Origin: Alkalihalobacillus sp. CinArs1
GTDB taxonomy: Bacteria > Bacillota > Bacilli > Bacillales > Guptibacillaceae
Direction: 5' to 3'
Assembly: GCF_947387515.1 (NCBI RefSeq)
Contig: NZ_CANDOB010000001.1
Location: 558,001 to 622,000, forward strand
Length of the DNA: 64,000 nt
Shown here: positions 1 to 9,320 of the stretch, one piece after another
How the letters are laid out: every line of letters starts with the position of its first letter
Numbering within the stretch: position 1 is the first letter of the stretch
The notes under the pieces: model-generated
Seen by the model: only the letters and a program-made list of their open reading frames with translations
What the model was told of the DNA's origin: nothing
Database searches by the model: none
Program-made: the position numbers and the translations under genes

Positions 1-2587
1 CCTTCAAAGGAACGACCAATTCAATAGCAGTTTCCATCACCTCAGGTACAATGCGTTTTAATGTCTCGATCTCTTCTTCAGGTGCCTCGAATATTAATTC
101 ATCGTGTACCTGGAGCAACATTCTTGTATCGAGTTTTTCATCCTTCAATCGTTTATCCATCTCTACCATTGCTTTTTTGATAATATCTGCGGCAGACCCC
201 TGTATCGGTGTATTCATAGCCGTTCTTTCTGCAAAACTTCTCTGGTTAAAGTTCCGCGAATTAATTTCTGGTAAGTACCGTCTTCTATTCATAAGCGTTG
301 AAACAAAACCGTCCTCTTTTGCTTGTGTGACGACATCATCCATATAACGCTTTACACCCGGGAAGCTTTCGAGATACTTCTCAATAAATTCAGACGCTTC
401 TTTCCTTGTAATTCCTAAGCTTTGTGAAAGTCCGTAATCGCTAATTCCATACACGATACCGAAGTTTACTGCTTTTGCATGCCTTCTCATTTCTGATGTA
501 ACATCTACCTTCGTTACGCCAAAGACATTCATTGCGGTTTTCGTATGGATATCTTCTCCCTTTTGGAAAGCTTCGATTAGATTTTCGTCCTCTGCGATGT
601 GTGCAAGAACCCTAAGCTCAATTTGGGAATAATCCGCAGCAAACATCACCCAACTTTTCGTCGTTGGAATAAATGCCTGCCTGATCTTTCTGCCTTCTTC
701 CAAACGAATCGGGATGTTCTGTAGGTTAGGGTCTGTAGAACTGAGTCTTCCTGTTTGGGTAAGAGCCTGATTAAAACGGGTATGGATTTTTCCAGTCTCT
801 CTAAATGTAACTTTAAGCAATCCCTCTATATAAGTGGAGTTTAGCTTTCCTAATTGCCTGTATAATAATATTTCCGGGATAATCTCATGCTTACTTTCTA
901 ATTTTTCTAGAATATCCGCAGAGGTAGAGTATCCTGTCTTTGTCTTCTTGATCACCGGTAACTCTAACTTCTCAAACAATACCTCTCCAAGTTGTTTTGG
1001 TGAGTTAATATTAAATTCAGTACCAGCAAGCTCAAAAATACGTCCTTCAATTTCTTTCAACTTGTTATTAAGTTCCTTGCCCATTTTTTCTAAGCGTTCA
1101 ACATCTACGCTGACGCCCTGGGTTTCCATCTCTCCTAATACCAACGTAAGAGGCATTTCAAGATTATGAAAAAGATCGATCTGGTTATTTTTATCTAACT
1201 GCTCCTCAAGTGTTTCTTTAAGCTGATAGACTGCATATCCTTTTCTCACCAAATGGTCTGCAAGCTCTTGTTCATCTGGCACTGCACGCTTCGCACCTTT
1301 CCCATAGATCGCTTCATCAGAAGAAACCACAGAGAAGCCTTCCCGCTTTGATATGGCTGAAAGATCATGCGTCGATTCAGATGGATTTAGAAGGTAAGAA
1401 GCGATAACCAAATCAAATGTTATCCCTTTTAGGTGTATTCCTTTCCAACCAAGTGCGACGACAGCTCTCTTGGCATCAAACACCCACTTCTTCTTTGTTT
1501 CATCTTGAAGATAAGACTGAAATCGTTCAGACTTAAGCGCAACGTCACTAGGAATATAGAAATTCCCCTTTTTATTTACAAGAGAAAATCCTTGTATCTC
1601 AGCATTATGATAATTCTCTTCCATTACTTCAACAATTAAAGCAGATGGGTTTAAGAGATGATCATCATTTACTTCATCCAAGAACTCAACCTTAAGGTCA
1701 TCCATTTCCTCTTCTACTTCACTCTCTCCTCCGATGCGTTCGAGAAGCGTTTTAAAACCCAAATCATGAAAGAGGGTACTCACCTCTTCTGTTTTGAAAC
1801 CTTCATATACCATATCGTTAATCTCAATCGTGAGAGGCGTTTCCTTAAAGATGGTGACGAGCTCTTTACTCATCATCGCCTTATCTTTATTATCCTCTAA
1901 CTTTTCTTTTAACTTCTTTCCGGAAACGCTATCGATAGAATCATATACGCCTTCAAGTGTTTCAAATTGCTTTAAGAGCTTTAGCGCTGTTTTTTCTCCA
2001 ACACCAGGAACGCCAGGAATATTATCAGAGTTGTCTCCCATTAATGCCTTCATATCGATGATTTGTTCAGGCTTTATTCCATATTTTTCATCCAAAAATT
2101 GAGGATCGTATGTATCGATATCCGTTATGCCTTTTCGAGTTAACGCTACATGAACATTATTCGATACGAGCTGAAGGAGGTCCTTATCACCAGAATAAAT
2201 TTTCACATCCCAGTTTTCTTTACTCGCCATGTCAGCAACTGTGCCAATAATATCATCTGCTTCATAATTCTCAATTTCAAACCGCTTGATATTAAATGCG
2301 TCTAGCATCTCTCGAATAACAGGAAATTGCTCACTTAATTCTGATGGCGTTTTTTGCCTTCCGCCTTTATATTCTGTATACGTCTTATGTCTAAATGTTG
2401 TTTTTCCAGCATCAAATGCCACTAGCATATGAGTTGGTGCTTCGTTTTCTATAATTTTCAAAAGCATCGTTGTAAAGCCATAGACCGCATTCGTATAAAC
2501 ACCTTTATCGTTGTTTAATAAGGGCAGTGCGAAAAACGCTCTATAAGCGATACTATTTCCATCTATCAATACAAGTTTATTCTTCAA
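1..2587 (-). CDS. polA: DNA polymerase I (3' end cut by window edge)
   Basis: DNA polymerase I fills gaps in excision repair and Okazaki-fragment processing. The frame enters from the left edge and runs in the minus direction from a TTG start at 2587, preceded by AGGAGG nine bases upstream. The N-terminus reads MKNKLVLIDGNSIAYRAFFA, typical of the 5'-nuclease domain of the family, and the last visible residues read ELVVPLK, which lies close to the C-terminus in relatives. About 862 codons are present, so only roughly 15-20 C-terminal residues are missing. The gene was too truncated to appear as a closed reading frame but no internal stop was noticed. It follows phoPR behind a terminator, as in B. 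subtilis. Confidence 0.95.
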   Translation of the reverse strand, partial: MKNKLVLIDGNSIAYRAFFALPLLNNDKGVYTNAVYGFTTMLLKIIENEAPTHMLVAFDAGKTTFRHKTYTEYKGGRQKTPSELSEQFPVIREMLDAFNIKRFEIENYEADDIIGTVADMASKENWDVKIYSGDKDLLQLVSNNVHVALTRKGITDIDTYDPQFLDEKYGIKPEQIIDMKALMGDNSDNIPGVPGVGEKTALKLLKQFETLEGVYDSIDSVSGKKLKEKLEDNKDKAMMSKELVTIFKETPLTIEINDMVYEGFKTEEVSTLFHDLGFKTLLERIGGESEVEEEMDDLKVEFLDEVNDDHLLNPSALIVEVMEENYHNAEIQGFSLVNKKGNFYIPSDVALKSERFQSYLQDETKKKWVFDAKRAVVALGWKGIHLKGITFDLVIASYLLNPSESTHDLSAISKREGFSVVSSDEAIYGKGAKRAVPDEQELADHLVRKGYAVYQLKETLEEQLDKNNQIDLFHNLEMPLTLVLGEMETQGVSVDVERLEKMGKELNNKLKEIEGRIFELAGTEFNINSPKQLGEVLFEKLELPVIKKTKTGYSTSADILEKLESKHEIIPEILLYRQLGKLNSTYIEGLLKVTFRETGKIHTRFNQALTQTGRLSSTDPNLQNIPIRLEEGRKIRQAFIPTTKSWVMFAADYSQIELRVLAHIAEDENLIEAFQKGEDIHTKTAMNVFGVTKVDVTSEMRRHAKAVNFGIVYGISDYGLSQSLGITRKEASEFIEKYLESFPGVKRYMDDVVTQAKEDGFVSTLMNRRRYLPEINSRNFNQRSFAERTAMNTPIQGSAADIIKKAMVEMDKRLKDEKLDTRMLLQVHDELIFEAPEEEIETLKRIVPEVMETAIELVVPLK

Positions 2588-2712
2588 AGATAAACCTCCT
2601 ATATCATTTGAATTTAAGTATCCATCACAAAAACACCTGTCTTATCCATTTTACCACGGTGGCATGTAGAATGAAAAAACAGGTGTCGTTTATTGTATTG
2701 AATGAAAATTTC

Positions 2713-2744
2713 AAAAAAAAAGAAGACGAGTAAAAACTCGTCTT
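2713..2744 (-). terminator. phoPR terminator
   Basis: An 8-bp stem (AAGACGAG / CTCGTCTT, 2723-2730 with 2737-2744) is followed on the minus strand by a run of nine T. It sits downstream of phoR and upstream of polA, so it should separate the two transcription units. Confidence 0.8.
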
Positions 2745-2837
2745 AAATCATGCTCTAGTCATGATGAAGGGGTCAAGTATCACTTTACAGATATAATTTT
2801 AAGGGCATATAAACGAAGTGTAAAAATTCCGTAAATC

Positions 2838-4256
2838 TTAATAAATTCGTTTTTTTAGTAAAGTTATCGTAAAAGTAGATCCTTCACCCAGTTCACTCTC
2901 GACAGAAATTTTCCCATTATGAGCTTCAACAAGATGTTTTACAATCGCTAGACCAAGTCCAGTTCCACCTAAGTTTCGGCTCCTAGCTTTATCGACACGA
3001 TAGAAACGTTCAAATATTCTCGGCAGCTCTTCTTTCTTAATCCCTATTCCAGTATCAGAGATTGTAAATTCAACCGAATCAGTTTGCTCTTTTACATTGA
3101 TCATAATTCTTCCATTTTCAGGTGTGTACGTAATGCTATTCGAGATTAGATTTAGGAAAACTTGCTTCAGTCGATGAACGTCCCCTTTAATTTTGGTTTC
3201 CCCTTCATATGCAGTCGTAACTTCAATTGCCTTTTTATCAGCTTTATTCTTTGTCATTAGAACGCAGTCGTCAACAATTTCTTTGAGGTTCGCATCCTGC
3301 CAATTTAAAGCGAAATGAGCCTGTTCCATTTTGGATAAATCGAGCAAATCTTGTATCAACGTTTGAAGCCGTTCACTTTCGTCATGAATGATTGTAAGAA
3401 ACCTCGTACGAAATTCCTTATTTTCCATAGCACCATCCAATAGTGTTTCAGCAAACCCTTTTAGAGAGGTAACAGGTGTCTTCAATTCATGAGATACATT
3501 CGCGACAAAGTCTTTTCTCATTTGCTCGAGTTTTTTTAAATCGGTAATATCATGAAAGACCAGTACTACGCCTTTCATCTGATCATCCTGAGAAAGGATA
3601 GGGGCACCGGAAACATCAAAGTGACGGTACTCTAATCCAACTGGGAGCTCTAATTGTTTCCGAACTGTTCCTTCTACCAATAATGTTTCTTCTACAAGTT
3701 GAACGATTTTTGTATATGGAATGGCTTCATAATACAGTTCATCTATGTAATCACTGGTATTGATACCGAACGTATCTTTATAAAATCGATTCACCAGATT
3801 GATATTCCCTTTCACATCGATCAATATCAAACCACTATTCATATTTTCAATCAGTGTCATCAGCCGATTTTGCTGAATTTCATAGGAATTCGTCATGTTT
3901 TCCATGTTTCTTGCAAGGATGTTCAATGAGTGGCTAAACTGTCCAGTTTCGTCTAATTTATATTCATACGTTCGCGCTTTAAAATTTCCTGAAGCAAGTT
4001 CATTCGCAACTTTAAGCGCACCTTCGAGCGGCTTTGTTAATCTACTCGAAATGCTGATACTAATATAAACAAAAAGGAAATACGCTACGGCAAAAGAAAT
4101 GCTAAGAATGAACCACATATTCTTAAGTTCTTCACCTGAAGCATCAGCAAACAAAATTCCTTCAAAAATATTGCCGATGATTACGACCATCATGATAAAT
4201 AAGAAAAATAGAACAATAAATTGCCCGTTTAAAAATCGAGATCGGAACCGTCTCAT
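2838..4256 (-). CDS. phoR: PhoR-type sensor histidine kinase, short sensor loop
   Basis: Sensor kinase partner of the response regulator encoded just upstream; in Bacillus this pair controls the phosphate-starvation regulon. Two membrane helices lie at about residues 11-35 and 47-69, then HAMP (about 70-120), a cytoplasmic PAS domain (about 130-235), HisKA with phospho-acceptor His256 in SHELKTP, N-box around 369-379, G1 box DTGIGI (401-406) and G2 box GGTGLGL (430-436). At 472 aa it is about 100 residues shorter than B. subtilis PhoR (579 aa as I recall); the missing part is the extracytoplasmic domain, leaving only about 11 residues between the helices. The start overlaps the phoP stop as TGATG, indicating translational coupling. 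Identity as PhoR rests on domain order and on the polA-phoR-phoP-mdh context. Confidence 0.9.
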   Translation of the reverse strand: MRRFRSRFLNGQFIVLFFLFIMMVVIIGNIFEGILFADASGEELKNMWFILSISFAVAYFLFVYISISISSRLTKPLEGALKVANELASGNFKARTYEYKLDETGQFSHSLNILARNMENMTNSYEIQQNRLMTLIENMNSGLILIDVKGNINLVNRFYKDTFGINTSDYIDELYYEAIPYTKIVQLVEETLLVEGTVRKQLELPVGLEYRHFDVSGAPILSQDDQMKGVVLVFHDITDLKKLEQMRKDFVANVSHELKTPVTSLKGFAETLLDGAMENKEFRTRFLTIIHDESERLQTLIQDLLDLSKMEQAHFALNWQDANLKEIVDDCVLMTKNKADKKAIEVTTAYEGETKIKGDVHRLKQVFLNLISNSITYTPENGRIMINVKEQTDSVEFTISDTGIGIKKEELPRIFERFYRVDKARSRNLGGTGLGLAIVKHLVEAHNGKISVESELGEGSTFTITLLKKRIY

Positions 4257-4966
4257 CAGGACGACGGTCCTTCTAACTTATATCCAAGCCCTCGTATAGT
4301 TTTAATATATTCCGGTTTGCGGGTATTTTCTTCGATCTTCTCTCTTAAATGACTTACATGAACATCAACAATTCGAGTATCTCCTACAAAGTCATAATTC
4401 CAGACTGCACTCAATAGTTGTTCTCGTGTAAGTACTCGTCCTTTGTGTCGCACTAGATAAACTAGAAGCTCAAACTCTTTCGGAGTTACTTCCATCAATT
4501 CCCCTTTAAAATAAGCTTCGTAATTATTAGGATAAACATCCAATTCGCCAACCTGGATTCTTTCCGCTTCTTCTGGTGCACCTTTCATGCCTTCCATTTG
4601 TTTGATCCTTCTTAGAATCGCCTTTACACGTGCCACTACTTCTCGAGGACTAAACGGCTTCGTCATATAATCGTCTGCACCTAGCTCAAGACCCAACACT
4701 TTATCGAATTCATCATCCTTAGCAGTCAGCATGAGAACCGGTGTGTAAATATGTCTGCTTCTCATCTCTTTGCACACCTCTAGACCGTCCATCTCTGGAA
4801 GCATCAAGTCGAGTATGATACAGTTTGGCTTTTCTACCTCAATCTTTTGAAGAGCTTCAGCCCCATCTTCTGCTGTTACTACTTCATATCCTGCTTGTTC
4901 AAGATTAAATTGAAGCAATGTCATGATCGACATTTCATCTTCTACTACAAGTATCTTCTGAGCCAT
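4256..4966 (-). CDS. phoP: PhoP-type response regulator (OmpR family)
   Basis: Response regulator with N-terminal receiver domain and C-terminal winged helix. Acidic pocket residues D9/E10-type (VVEDE), phosphorylation site D53 in ILDLMLP, and the conserved TAK and KPF motifs are all visible; the C-terminal half contains the winged-helix signature of the OmpR/PhoB group (RIVDVHVSHLREKIE). The start is placed at 4966 because GGGGGT lies at good spacing before this ATG; the frame is open 11 codons further up but with no ribosome binding site there. The product is 236 aa, close to B. subtilis PhoP. It forms an operon with phoR by a one-base overlap. Confidence 0.93.
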   Translation of the reverse strand: MAQKILVVEDEMSIMTLLQFNLEQAGYEVVTAEDGAEALQKIEVEKPNCIILDLMLPEMDGLEVCKEMRSRHIYTPVLMLTAKDDEFDKVLGLELGADDYMTKPFSPREVVARVKAILRRIKQMEGMKGAPEEAERIQVGELDVYPNNYEAYFKGELMEVTPKEFELLVYLVRHKGRVLTREQLLSAVWNYDFVGDTRIVDVHVSHLREKIEENTRKPEYIKTIRGLGYKLEGPSS

Positions 4967-5090
4967 TGGATTACCCCCTAAGCGTTTTCCCCGTTTCATC
5001 TATGTTAGAGCCGATCATCAGGCATATTTATTTTTTCCTGAATACCTACATAATACTATTCTTTATGCAATTGAAAAAGGGATACTTGTC

Positions 5091-5104
5091 GAGGAGCGCT
5101 TACA
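5091..5104 (-). promoter_or_regulatory. Half-conserved cre-like site upstream of phoP
   Basis: Read on the minus strand this is TGTAAGCGCTCCTC: the left half matches the cre consensus TGWAANCG perfectly, the right half fits poorly (about 11 of 14 positions overall). It lies about 125 bases upstream of the phoP start. CcpA repression of phoPR is known in B. subtilis, which makes the position plausible, but the match itself is weak. Confidence 0.3.
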
Positions 5105-5156
5105 TAGGGGATTCTAAGACCAAATAAACTCGTGAGATTCTATCGATTCTCGTTAA

Positions 5157-5183
5157 AATAAAAAAAGAGCCTTAGTGGCTCTT
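5157..5183 (-). terminator. Terminator of the MaoC-like gene
   Basis: Stem AAGAGCC / GGCTCTT (5165-5171 with 5177-5183) followed on the minus strand by a T-run. The stem overlaps the stop codon of the gene it terminates. Confidence 0.75.
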
Positions 5184-5664
5184 AGAAATTCTCAAATGCT
5201 GTTGTCTTTGTTAAAGACTTTGTAGGGTACGGTGGGCAAACAACGAATTCTCCGTTTAGAACGAGCTTTCCTTCTTCATTCTTCCCTTCAACTTTAACAG
5301 TAATAACATGATCATCTTGGTTCACATCGATTACTTCAAAACCAAAATGAAGAGCTTCATAATGATAGACTGGATTATCAAATGTAACTTCTTGTTTCTT
5401 TATACTACTACCAGGTCCAGGCAGATACTTTGAGATAGCACCTGAAACGATAGCCAGAAGCATGATCTGTGGCACGATCGGCTTTTTGAACGGTGTTAAA
5501 GATGCGTAATCATGCTGTATGAAAAGAGGGTTATTGTCATTGGAAATTCCAAGATACAATAACAGTTCACGATCATCTATCTTTTCCGTAACTTCTAATT
5601 TTTCACCAACTGAAATTTCTTCAATCATTCTACCGATTTTTCGTTTTTTTCCTAAAAGCATCAT
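5182..5664 (-). CDS. MaoC-like hotdog-fold dehydratase domain protein
   Basis: A 160-aa single-domain protein resembling MaoC/(R)-specific enoyl-CoA hydratases. The hydratase signature D-x-N-P-[LIV]-H is present in altered form as DNNPLFIQH: the Asp and NP are kept, but the position of the usual catalytic His is Phe, with a His three residues later. It may therefore be a non-hydratase hotdog (thioesterase-like or binding) protein. A membrane segment is absent. Two adjacent ATG codons follow a GGGGG ribosome binding site; a third possible start is the Met at residue 13. It lies between phoP and mdh and has its own terminator, so it is probably monocistronic. I do not know its substrate. Confidence 0.8.
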   Translation of the reverse strand: MMLLGKKRKIGRMIEEISVGEKLEVTEKIDDRELLLYLGISNDNNPLFIQHDYASLTPFKKPIVPQIMLLAIVSGAISKYLPGPGSSIKKQEVTFDNPVYHYEALHFGFEVIDVNQDDHVITVKVEGKNEEGKLVLNGEFVVCPPYPTKSLTKTTAFENF

Positions 5665-5678
5665 CCATCCCCCTTTTT

Positions 5679-5694
5679 AAGAAAGCGCTTTCTT
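5679..5694. promoter_or_regulatory. 16-bp perfect palindrome, cre-like
   Basis: AAGAAAGCGCTTTCTT is a perfect palindrome just upstream of the MaoC-like start, with the cre core AAAGCGCTTT. The flanking TG and CA bases of a full cre are replaced by AG and CT. It could be a CcpA operator for the MaoC-like gene, or simply a hairpin in the mdh downstream region. Confidence 0.45.
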
Positions 5695-5701
5695 TATTTT
5701 A

Positions 5702-5729
5702 GTAAAAGAGATCCGGCTTGAACCGGATC
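5702..5729 (-). terminator. mdh terminator
   Basis: Stem GATCCGG / CCGGATC (5710-5716 with 5723-5729), six bases downstream of the mdh stop, followed on the minus strand by TCTTTTACT. The U-tract is imperfect. Confidence 0.6.
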
Positions 5730-5735
5730 ATCTTT

Positions 5736-6674
5736 TTAATTTAGTACAGTCATTACTTTACGAACAGAGTCTGCAGATTTATCTAATTGCTGCTTTTCTT
5801 CATCCGTAAGCTCTAGCTCAATTATTTCCTCAATTCCACTTCCACCGATGATTGTTGGAACACCTAGATACAAACCATCATAACCATATTCGCCTTCAAG
5901 ATAAGCAATTGTCGGAAGAACACGACGTTGGTCTTTTAGTATGGCTTCTACCATTTCAACAAGGGAAGCAGCAGGAGCATAATACGCACTTCCGTTACCT
6001 AGCAGACTTACGATTTCTCCTCCACCTTTACGAGTACGCTCTACAATTTCTTCGAGTCGTTCTTCCGAGATGAGGTTACTCAACGGAATTCCACCAGCAA
6101 ATGAGTAACGGACTAAAGGCACCATATCATCACCATGGCCGCCTAATACGAAACCAGTGATGTCTTTTACGGATATGTTCAGCTCTTCTGCAATAAAAGA
6201 ACGGAAGCGAGCAGTGTCGAGAATACCTGATTGACCGATCACGCGGTTTTTAGGTAAACCTGACTCTTTAAATACGGTGTATGTCATCGCATCAACAGGG
6301 TTTGTTAGAACAACAATAAGAGTATTTGGAGAGTGTTTTACAACTTCATGTGTCACACTCTTCATGATCTTAGCGTTCGTATTAACAAGGTCGTCTCGAC
6401 TCATGCCTGGCTTCCTTGCAATCCCAGCTGTAATCACTACGATGTCAGAATCAGCTGTATCTTCATAATTGGACGTCCCGGTTATTTTGGAATCAAACCC
6501 TTGAACAGGACTCGCTTCAAACATATCAAGCGCTTTTCCTTTCGTAGGACCTTCCTGATTTGGAATATCTACGAGCACTACATCAGAAAGCTCTTTCTGA
6601 GCTAGCAAGAAAGCTGTCGTAGCACCTGTAAAACCTGCTCCTATAACGGATACTTTTTTGCGTTTTATCGTCAT
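5736..6674 (-). CDS. mdh: Malate dehydrogenase
   Basis: NAD-dependent malate dehydrogenase of the LDH-like group, oxidising malate to oxaloacetate in the TCA cycle; cytoplasmic. The Rossmann glycine motif GAGFTG is at residues 12-17, the substrate-loop arginine segment [10 protein letters not shown] follows TAGIA, the NP of VLTNPVD is present, and the catalytic His is in GGHGDDM. Length (312 aa) matches B. subtilis Mdh. A GGGGTGG ribosome binding site precedes the ATG. It is the last gene of a citZ-icd-mdh operon (44-base gap to icd). Confidence 0.97.
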   Translation of the reverse strand: MTIKRKKVSVIGAGFTGATTAFLLAQKELSDVVLVDIPNQEGPTKGKALDMFEASPVQGFDSKITGTSNYEDTADSDIVVITAGIARKPGMSRDDLVNTNAKIMKSVTHEVVKHSPNTLIVVLTNPVDAMTYTVFKESGLPKNRVIGQSGILDTARFRSFIAEELNISVKDITGFVLGGHGDDMVPLVRYSFAGGIPLSNLISEERLEEIVERTRKGGGEIVSLLGNGSAYYAPAASLVEMVEAILKDQRRVLPTIAYLEGEYGYDGLYLGVPTIIGGSGIEEIIELELTDEEKQQLDKSADSVRKVMTVLN

Positions 6675-6717
6675 ACGGACGCCACCCCTTTAAAGGAAAA
6701 TAAGTTCTAACGTTTAA

Positions 6718-7989
6718 TTAATTCATGTTCTTGATTAGTTCGTCGCCAAATTCAGAAGTCTTCACTTCAGTCGCACCTTCCATTAAACGAGCGAAGTCAT
6801 ACGTTACTACCTTGCTTGCGATTGTTTTTTCCATAGAATCTAAAACAAGTTTAGCAGCCTCGTTCCAACCGATGTGCTCAAGCATCAATACTCCAGAAAG
6901 AAGAACTGAAGAAGGGTTAACTTTGTCAAGACCAGCATATTTCGGTGCAGTACCGTGAGTTGCTTCAAAGATTGCATGACCACTCTCATAGTTAATGTTC
7001 GCTCCAGGAGCAATTCCTATCCCACCAACTTGAGCAGCAAGCGCGTCAGATACATAGTCTCCGTTCAAGTTCATCGTAGCCACTACATCAAATTCTGCAG
7101 GACGTGTTAAGATCTGCTGAAGGAAGATGTCCGCAATTGCGTCTTTTACGATCAACTTGCCTTCTGCTTCAGCTTTTGATTGAGCTTCGTTAGCTGCATC
7201 TCTGCCTTTTTCTTCTACGATTTGGTCGTATTCAGCCCACGTGAACACTTTATCACCAAATTCTTGTTCAGCCACTTCATAACCCCAGTTCTTGAAAGCT
7301 CCTTCAGTAAACTTCATGATGTTTCCTTTGTGAACGAGCGTTACGTTTCGACGTCCTTCATCAAGCGCATATTGAATCGCAGCTCTAACAAGGCGTTTCG
7401 TCCCTTCTTCAGAAACTGGCTTGATACCGATACCAGATGTTTCTGGGAAACGGATGTTTTTAGCGCCCATTTCTTCACGTAGGAAAGAAATTACTTTCTT
7501 AACTTCGTCAGAACCTTTTTGGAACTCGATGCCAGCGTAGATATCTTCAGTATTCTCACGGAAGATAACCATATCAGTGTCTTCAGGTCGTTTTACAGGG
7601 GAAGGAACTCCCTTGAAATAACGAACTGGACGAAGACAAGTAAATAAGTCTAGCTCTTGTCTAAGAGCAACGTTAAGAGAGCGGATCCCGCCGCCTACTG
7701 GAGTCGTCAGAGGCCCCTTAATCGCAATTATGTATTCACGAATTGCTTCAAGTGTTTCAGCAGGAAGCCATTCTCCTGTCTTATCATGTGCCTTCGCACC
7801 TGCATAAATTTCTTTCCAAGTAATACTCTTTTCACCAGAGTATGCCTTATCAACCGCAGCTTCAAGTACGCGAGATGCTGCTGCCCAAATATCTGGACCT
7901 GTTCCATCGCCTTCAATATATGGAATAATTGCATGATTTGGAACGTTTAGTACCCCATTATTTACGGTAATTTTTTCTCCATTAGCCAT
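6718..7989 (-). CDS. icd: Isocitrate dehydrogenase (NADP)
   Basis: Decarboxylates isocitrate to 2-oxoglutarate with NADP. The substrate-binding segment [13 protein letters not shown] carries the serine that is phosphorylated in enteric enzymes, followed by the LRPVRY motif; GDGTGP near the N-terminus and the nucleotide-binding HGTAPKYAG region are conserved. The 423-aa length equals B. subtilis Icd. Start ATG follows AGGAGGAATATCAA. It lies between citZ and mdh on the same strand, the usual Bacillus TCA operon. Confidence 0.97.
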   Translation of the reverse strand: MANGEKITVNNGVLNVPNHAIIPYIEGDGTGPDIWAAASRVLEAAVDKAYSGEKSITWKEIYAGAKAHDKTGEWLPAETLEAIREYIIAIKGPLTTPVGGGIRSLNVALRQELDLFTCLRPVRYFKGVPSPVKRPEDTDMVIFRENTEDIYAGIEFQKGSDEVKKVISFLREEMGAKNIRFPETSGIGIKPVSEEGTKRLVRAAIQYALDEGRRNVTLVHKGNIMKFTEGAFKNWGYEVAEQEFGDKVFTWAEYDQIVEEKGRDAANEAQSKAEAEGKLIVKDAIADIFLQQILTRPAEFDVVATMNLNGDYVSDALAAQVGGIGIAPGANINYESGHAIFEATHGTAPKYAGLDKVNPSSVLLSGVLMLEHIGWNEAAKLVLDSMEKTIASKVVTYDFARLMEGATEVKTSEFGDELIKNMN

Positions 7990-8026
7990 TTGATATTCCT
8001 CCTATTGAAATCTACATTTTTTTGAG

Positions 8027-8048
8027 AGGGAAGGAATGCTCCTTCCCT
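8027..8048. other. Intercistronic stem-loop between citZ and icd
   Basis: A 9-bp stem with a four-base loop (AGGGAAGGA / TCCTTCCCT) lies between the citZ stop and the icd ribosome binding site. Neither strand has a U-run after it, so it is not a typical terminator. It may protect or mark a processing point in the citZ-icd-mdh message. Confidence 0.6.
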
Positions 8049-8056
8049 TAGTGGTC

Positions 8057-9172
8057 TTATCGGTTTTTTACATTAACGTATGTTTGATTTGTTGCGCCTA
8101 CGTACTCTGCACGAGGACGGATCAAGCGGTTATTGCTATATTGCTCTAGGATATGAGCGATCCAACCAGATACTCGGCTTACAGCGAATAGCGGTGTGAA
8201 TAAGTCATGGTCGATACCAAGACTGTGATAAACAGAAGCAGAATAGAAGTCTACGTTTGGTGGTAATCCTTTTTCGGATGTCACAATCTGTTCCATCTTT
8301 GCAGACATCTCATACCACTTTGTCTCTCCAGTCAACTCAGTAAGCTTACGGGACATCTCTTTAAGATGTTTCGCACGAGGATCTCCAGTTTTGTACACAC
8401 GGTGACCAAAGCCCATGATCTTCTCTTTTTTCTCAAACGCGTTATGAAGATAAGACTCTACGTTCTCTTCGCTGCCGATTTCAGTCAGCATCTTCATGAC
8501 TCTTTCATTAGCGCCACCGTGAAGTGGTCCTTTAAGAGCGCCGATCGCGGAAGTCACACCTGAATAAATATCAGAAAGTGTGGCTACACATACACGGCCA
8601 GTAAATGTTGATGCATTCAACTCATGATCGGCATGAAGCACGAGTGCTTTATTGATTGCAGTCACTGCTACGTCTTCTGGCATTTCGCCATTCAACGTGT
8701 AAAGGAAATTAGCCGCAAAGCTCAAATCTTTCTTAGGACTGATCGGTTCTTTCCCTTCACGAATACGTGAAAAGCTAGTCACGATTGTAGGTAATTTCGC
8801 CTGAAGACGAATCGCTTTACGATAGTTCGCTTCTTCACTCATATCATCTGCTTCTTCATCATAGAGTGCAAGAGTAGAAACTGCTGTACGAAGCGCAGCC
8901 ATAGGAGACACCTTATCACTTGGATAAGATTTAATTTGATTGATGATTTCTTCTGGAATAGCCGCTTCTTCTGCAAGCTTAGAAGAAAACTGTTTCAATT
9001 CTTCCTTATTTGGTAGTTTATCATTCCATAACAAATAGATTACTTCTTCAAAACTAGCATTTTCTGCAAGATCATCAATGTTGTAACCTCTGTATGTTAA
9101 GACATCGTTTACAATTGAACTGATAGATGACGTCGTTGCAACAACGCCTTCTAATCCGCGAGTAGTCGTCAT
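8057..9172 (-). CDS. citZ: Citrate synthase
   Basis: Condenses acetyl-CoA and oxaloacetate to citrate, the entry to the TCA cycle. Characteristic segments GPLHGGANE and GFGHRVYKTGDPR contain the catalytic His residues, and the C-terminal catalytic Asp region NVDFYSASVY is present. The start is placed at the ATG at 9172 because GGAGAGGG precedes it; this gives 371 aa, matching B. subtilis CitZ, whereas a longer frame up to 9193 has no good ribosome binding site. First gene of citZ-icd-mdh. A sigma-A promoter and a cre-like site lie upstream, so catabolite control is likely. Confidence 0.97.
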   Translation of the reverse strand: MTTTRGLEGVVATTSSISSIVNDVLTYRGYNIDDLAENASFEEVIYLLWNDKLPNKEELKQFSSKLAEEAAIPEEIINQIKSYPSDKVSPMAALRTAVSTLALYDEEADDMSEEANYRKAIRLQAKLPTIVTSFSRIREGKEPISPKKDLSFAANFLYTLNGEMPEDVAVTAINKALVLHADHELNASTFTGRVCVATLSDIYSGVTSAIGALKGPLHGGANERVMKMLTEIGSEENVESYLHNAFEKKEKIMGFGHRVYKTGDPRAKHLKEMSRKLTELTGETKWYEMSAKMEQIVTSEKGLPPNVDFYSASVYHSLGIDHDLFTPLFAVSRVSGWIAHILEQYSNNRLIRPRAEYVGATNQTYVNVKNR

Positions 9173-9225
9173 ACTTTCCCTCTCCTTTTCCATATTAACA
9201 TTCTTTTTTTCTAAAAATTCTGCTT

Positions 9226-9239
9226 TGATAACGCTTTAC
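9226..9239 (-). promoter_or_regulatory. cre-like CcpA site in the citZ leader
   Basis: On the minus strand GTAAAGCGTTATCA matches 12 of 14 positions of TGWAANCGNTNWCA. It lies about 55 bases downstream of the predicted citZ start point, within the leader, a position compatible with road-block repression. Direct CcpA control of citZ is known in B. subtilis. Confidence 0.6.
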
Positions 9240-9291
9240 AAACACTCCAAAAAAAAGGAATCTTATGTACAAAGAAGGTGCGTCCGTCTCC

Positions 9292-9320
9292 ATTATAAAC
9301 AAAAATCTGACATTTGTGAA
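9292..9320 (-). promoter_or_regulatory. citZ sigma-A promoter
   Basis: Minus strand TTCACA, 17-base spacer, TATAAT; predicted start near 9285, giving a leader of about 113 bases. Confidence 0.7.
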
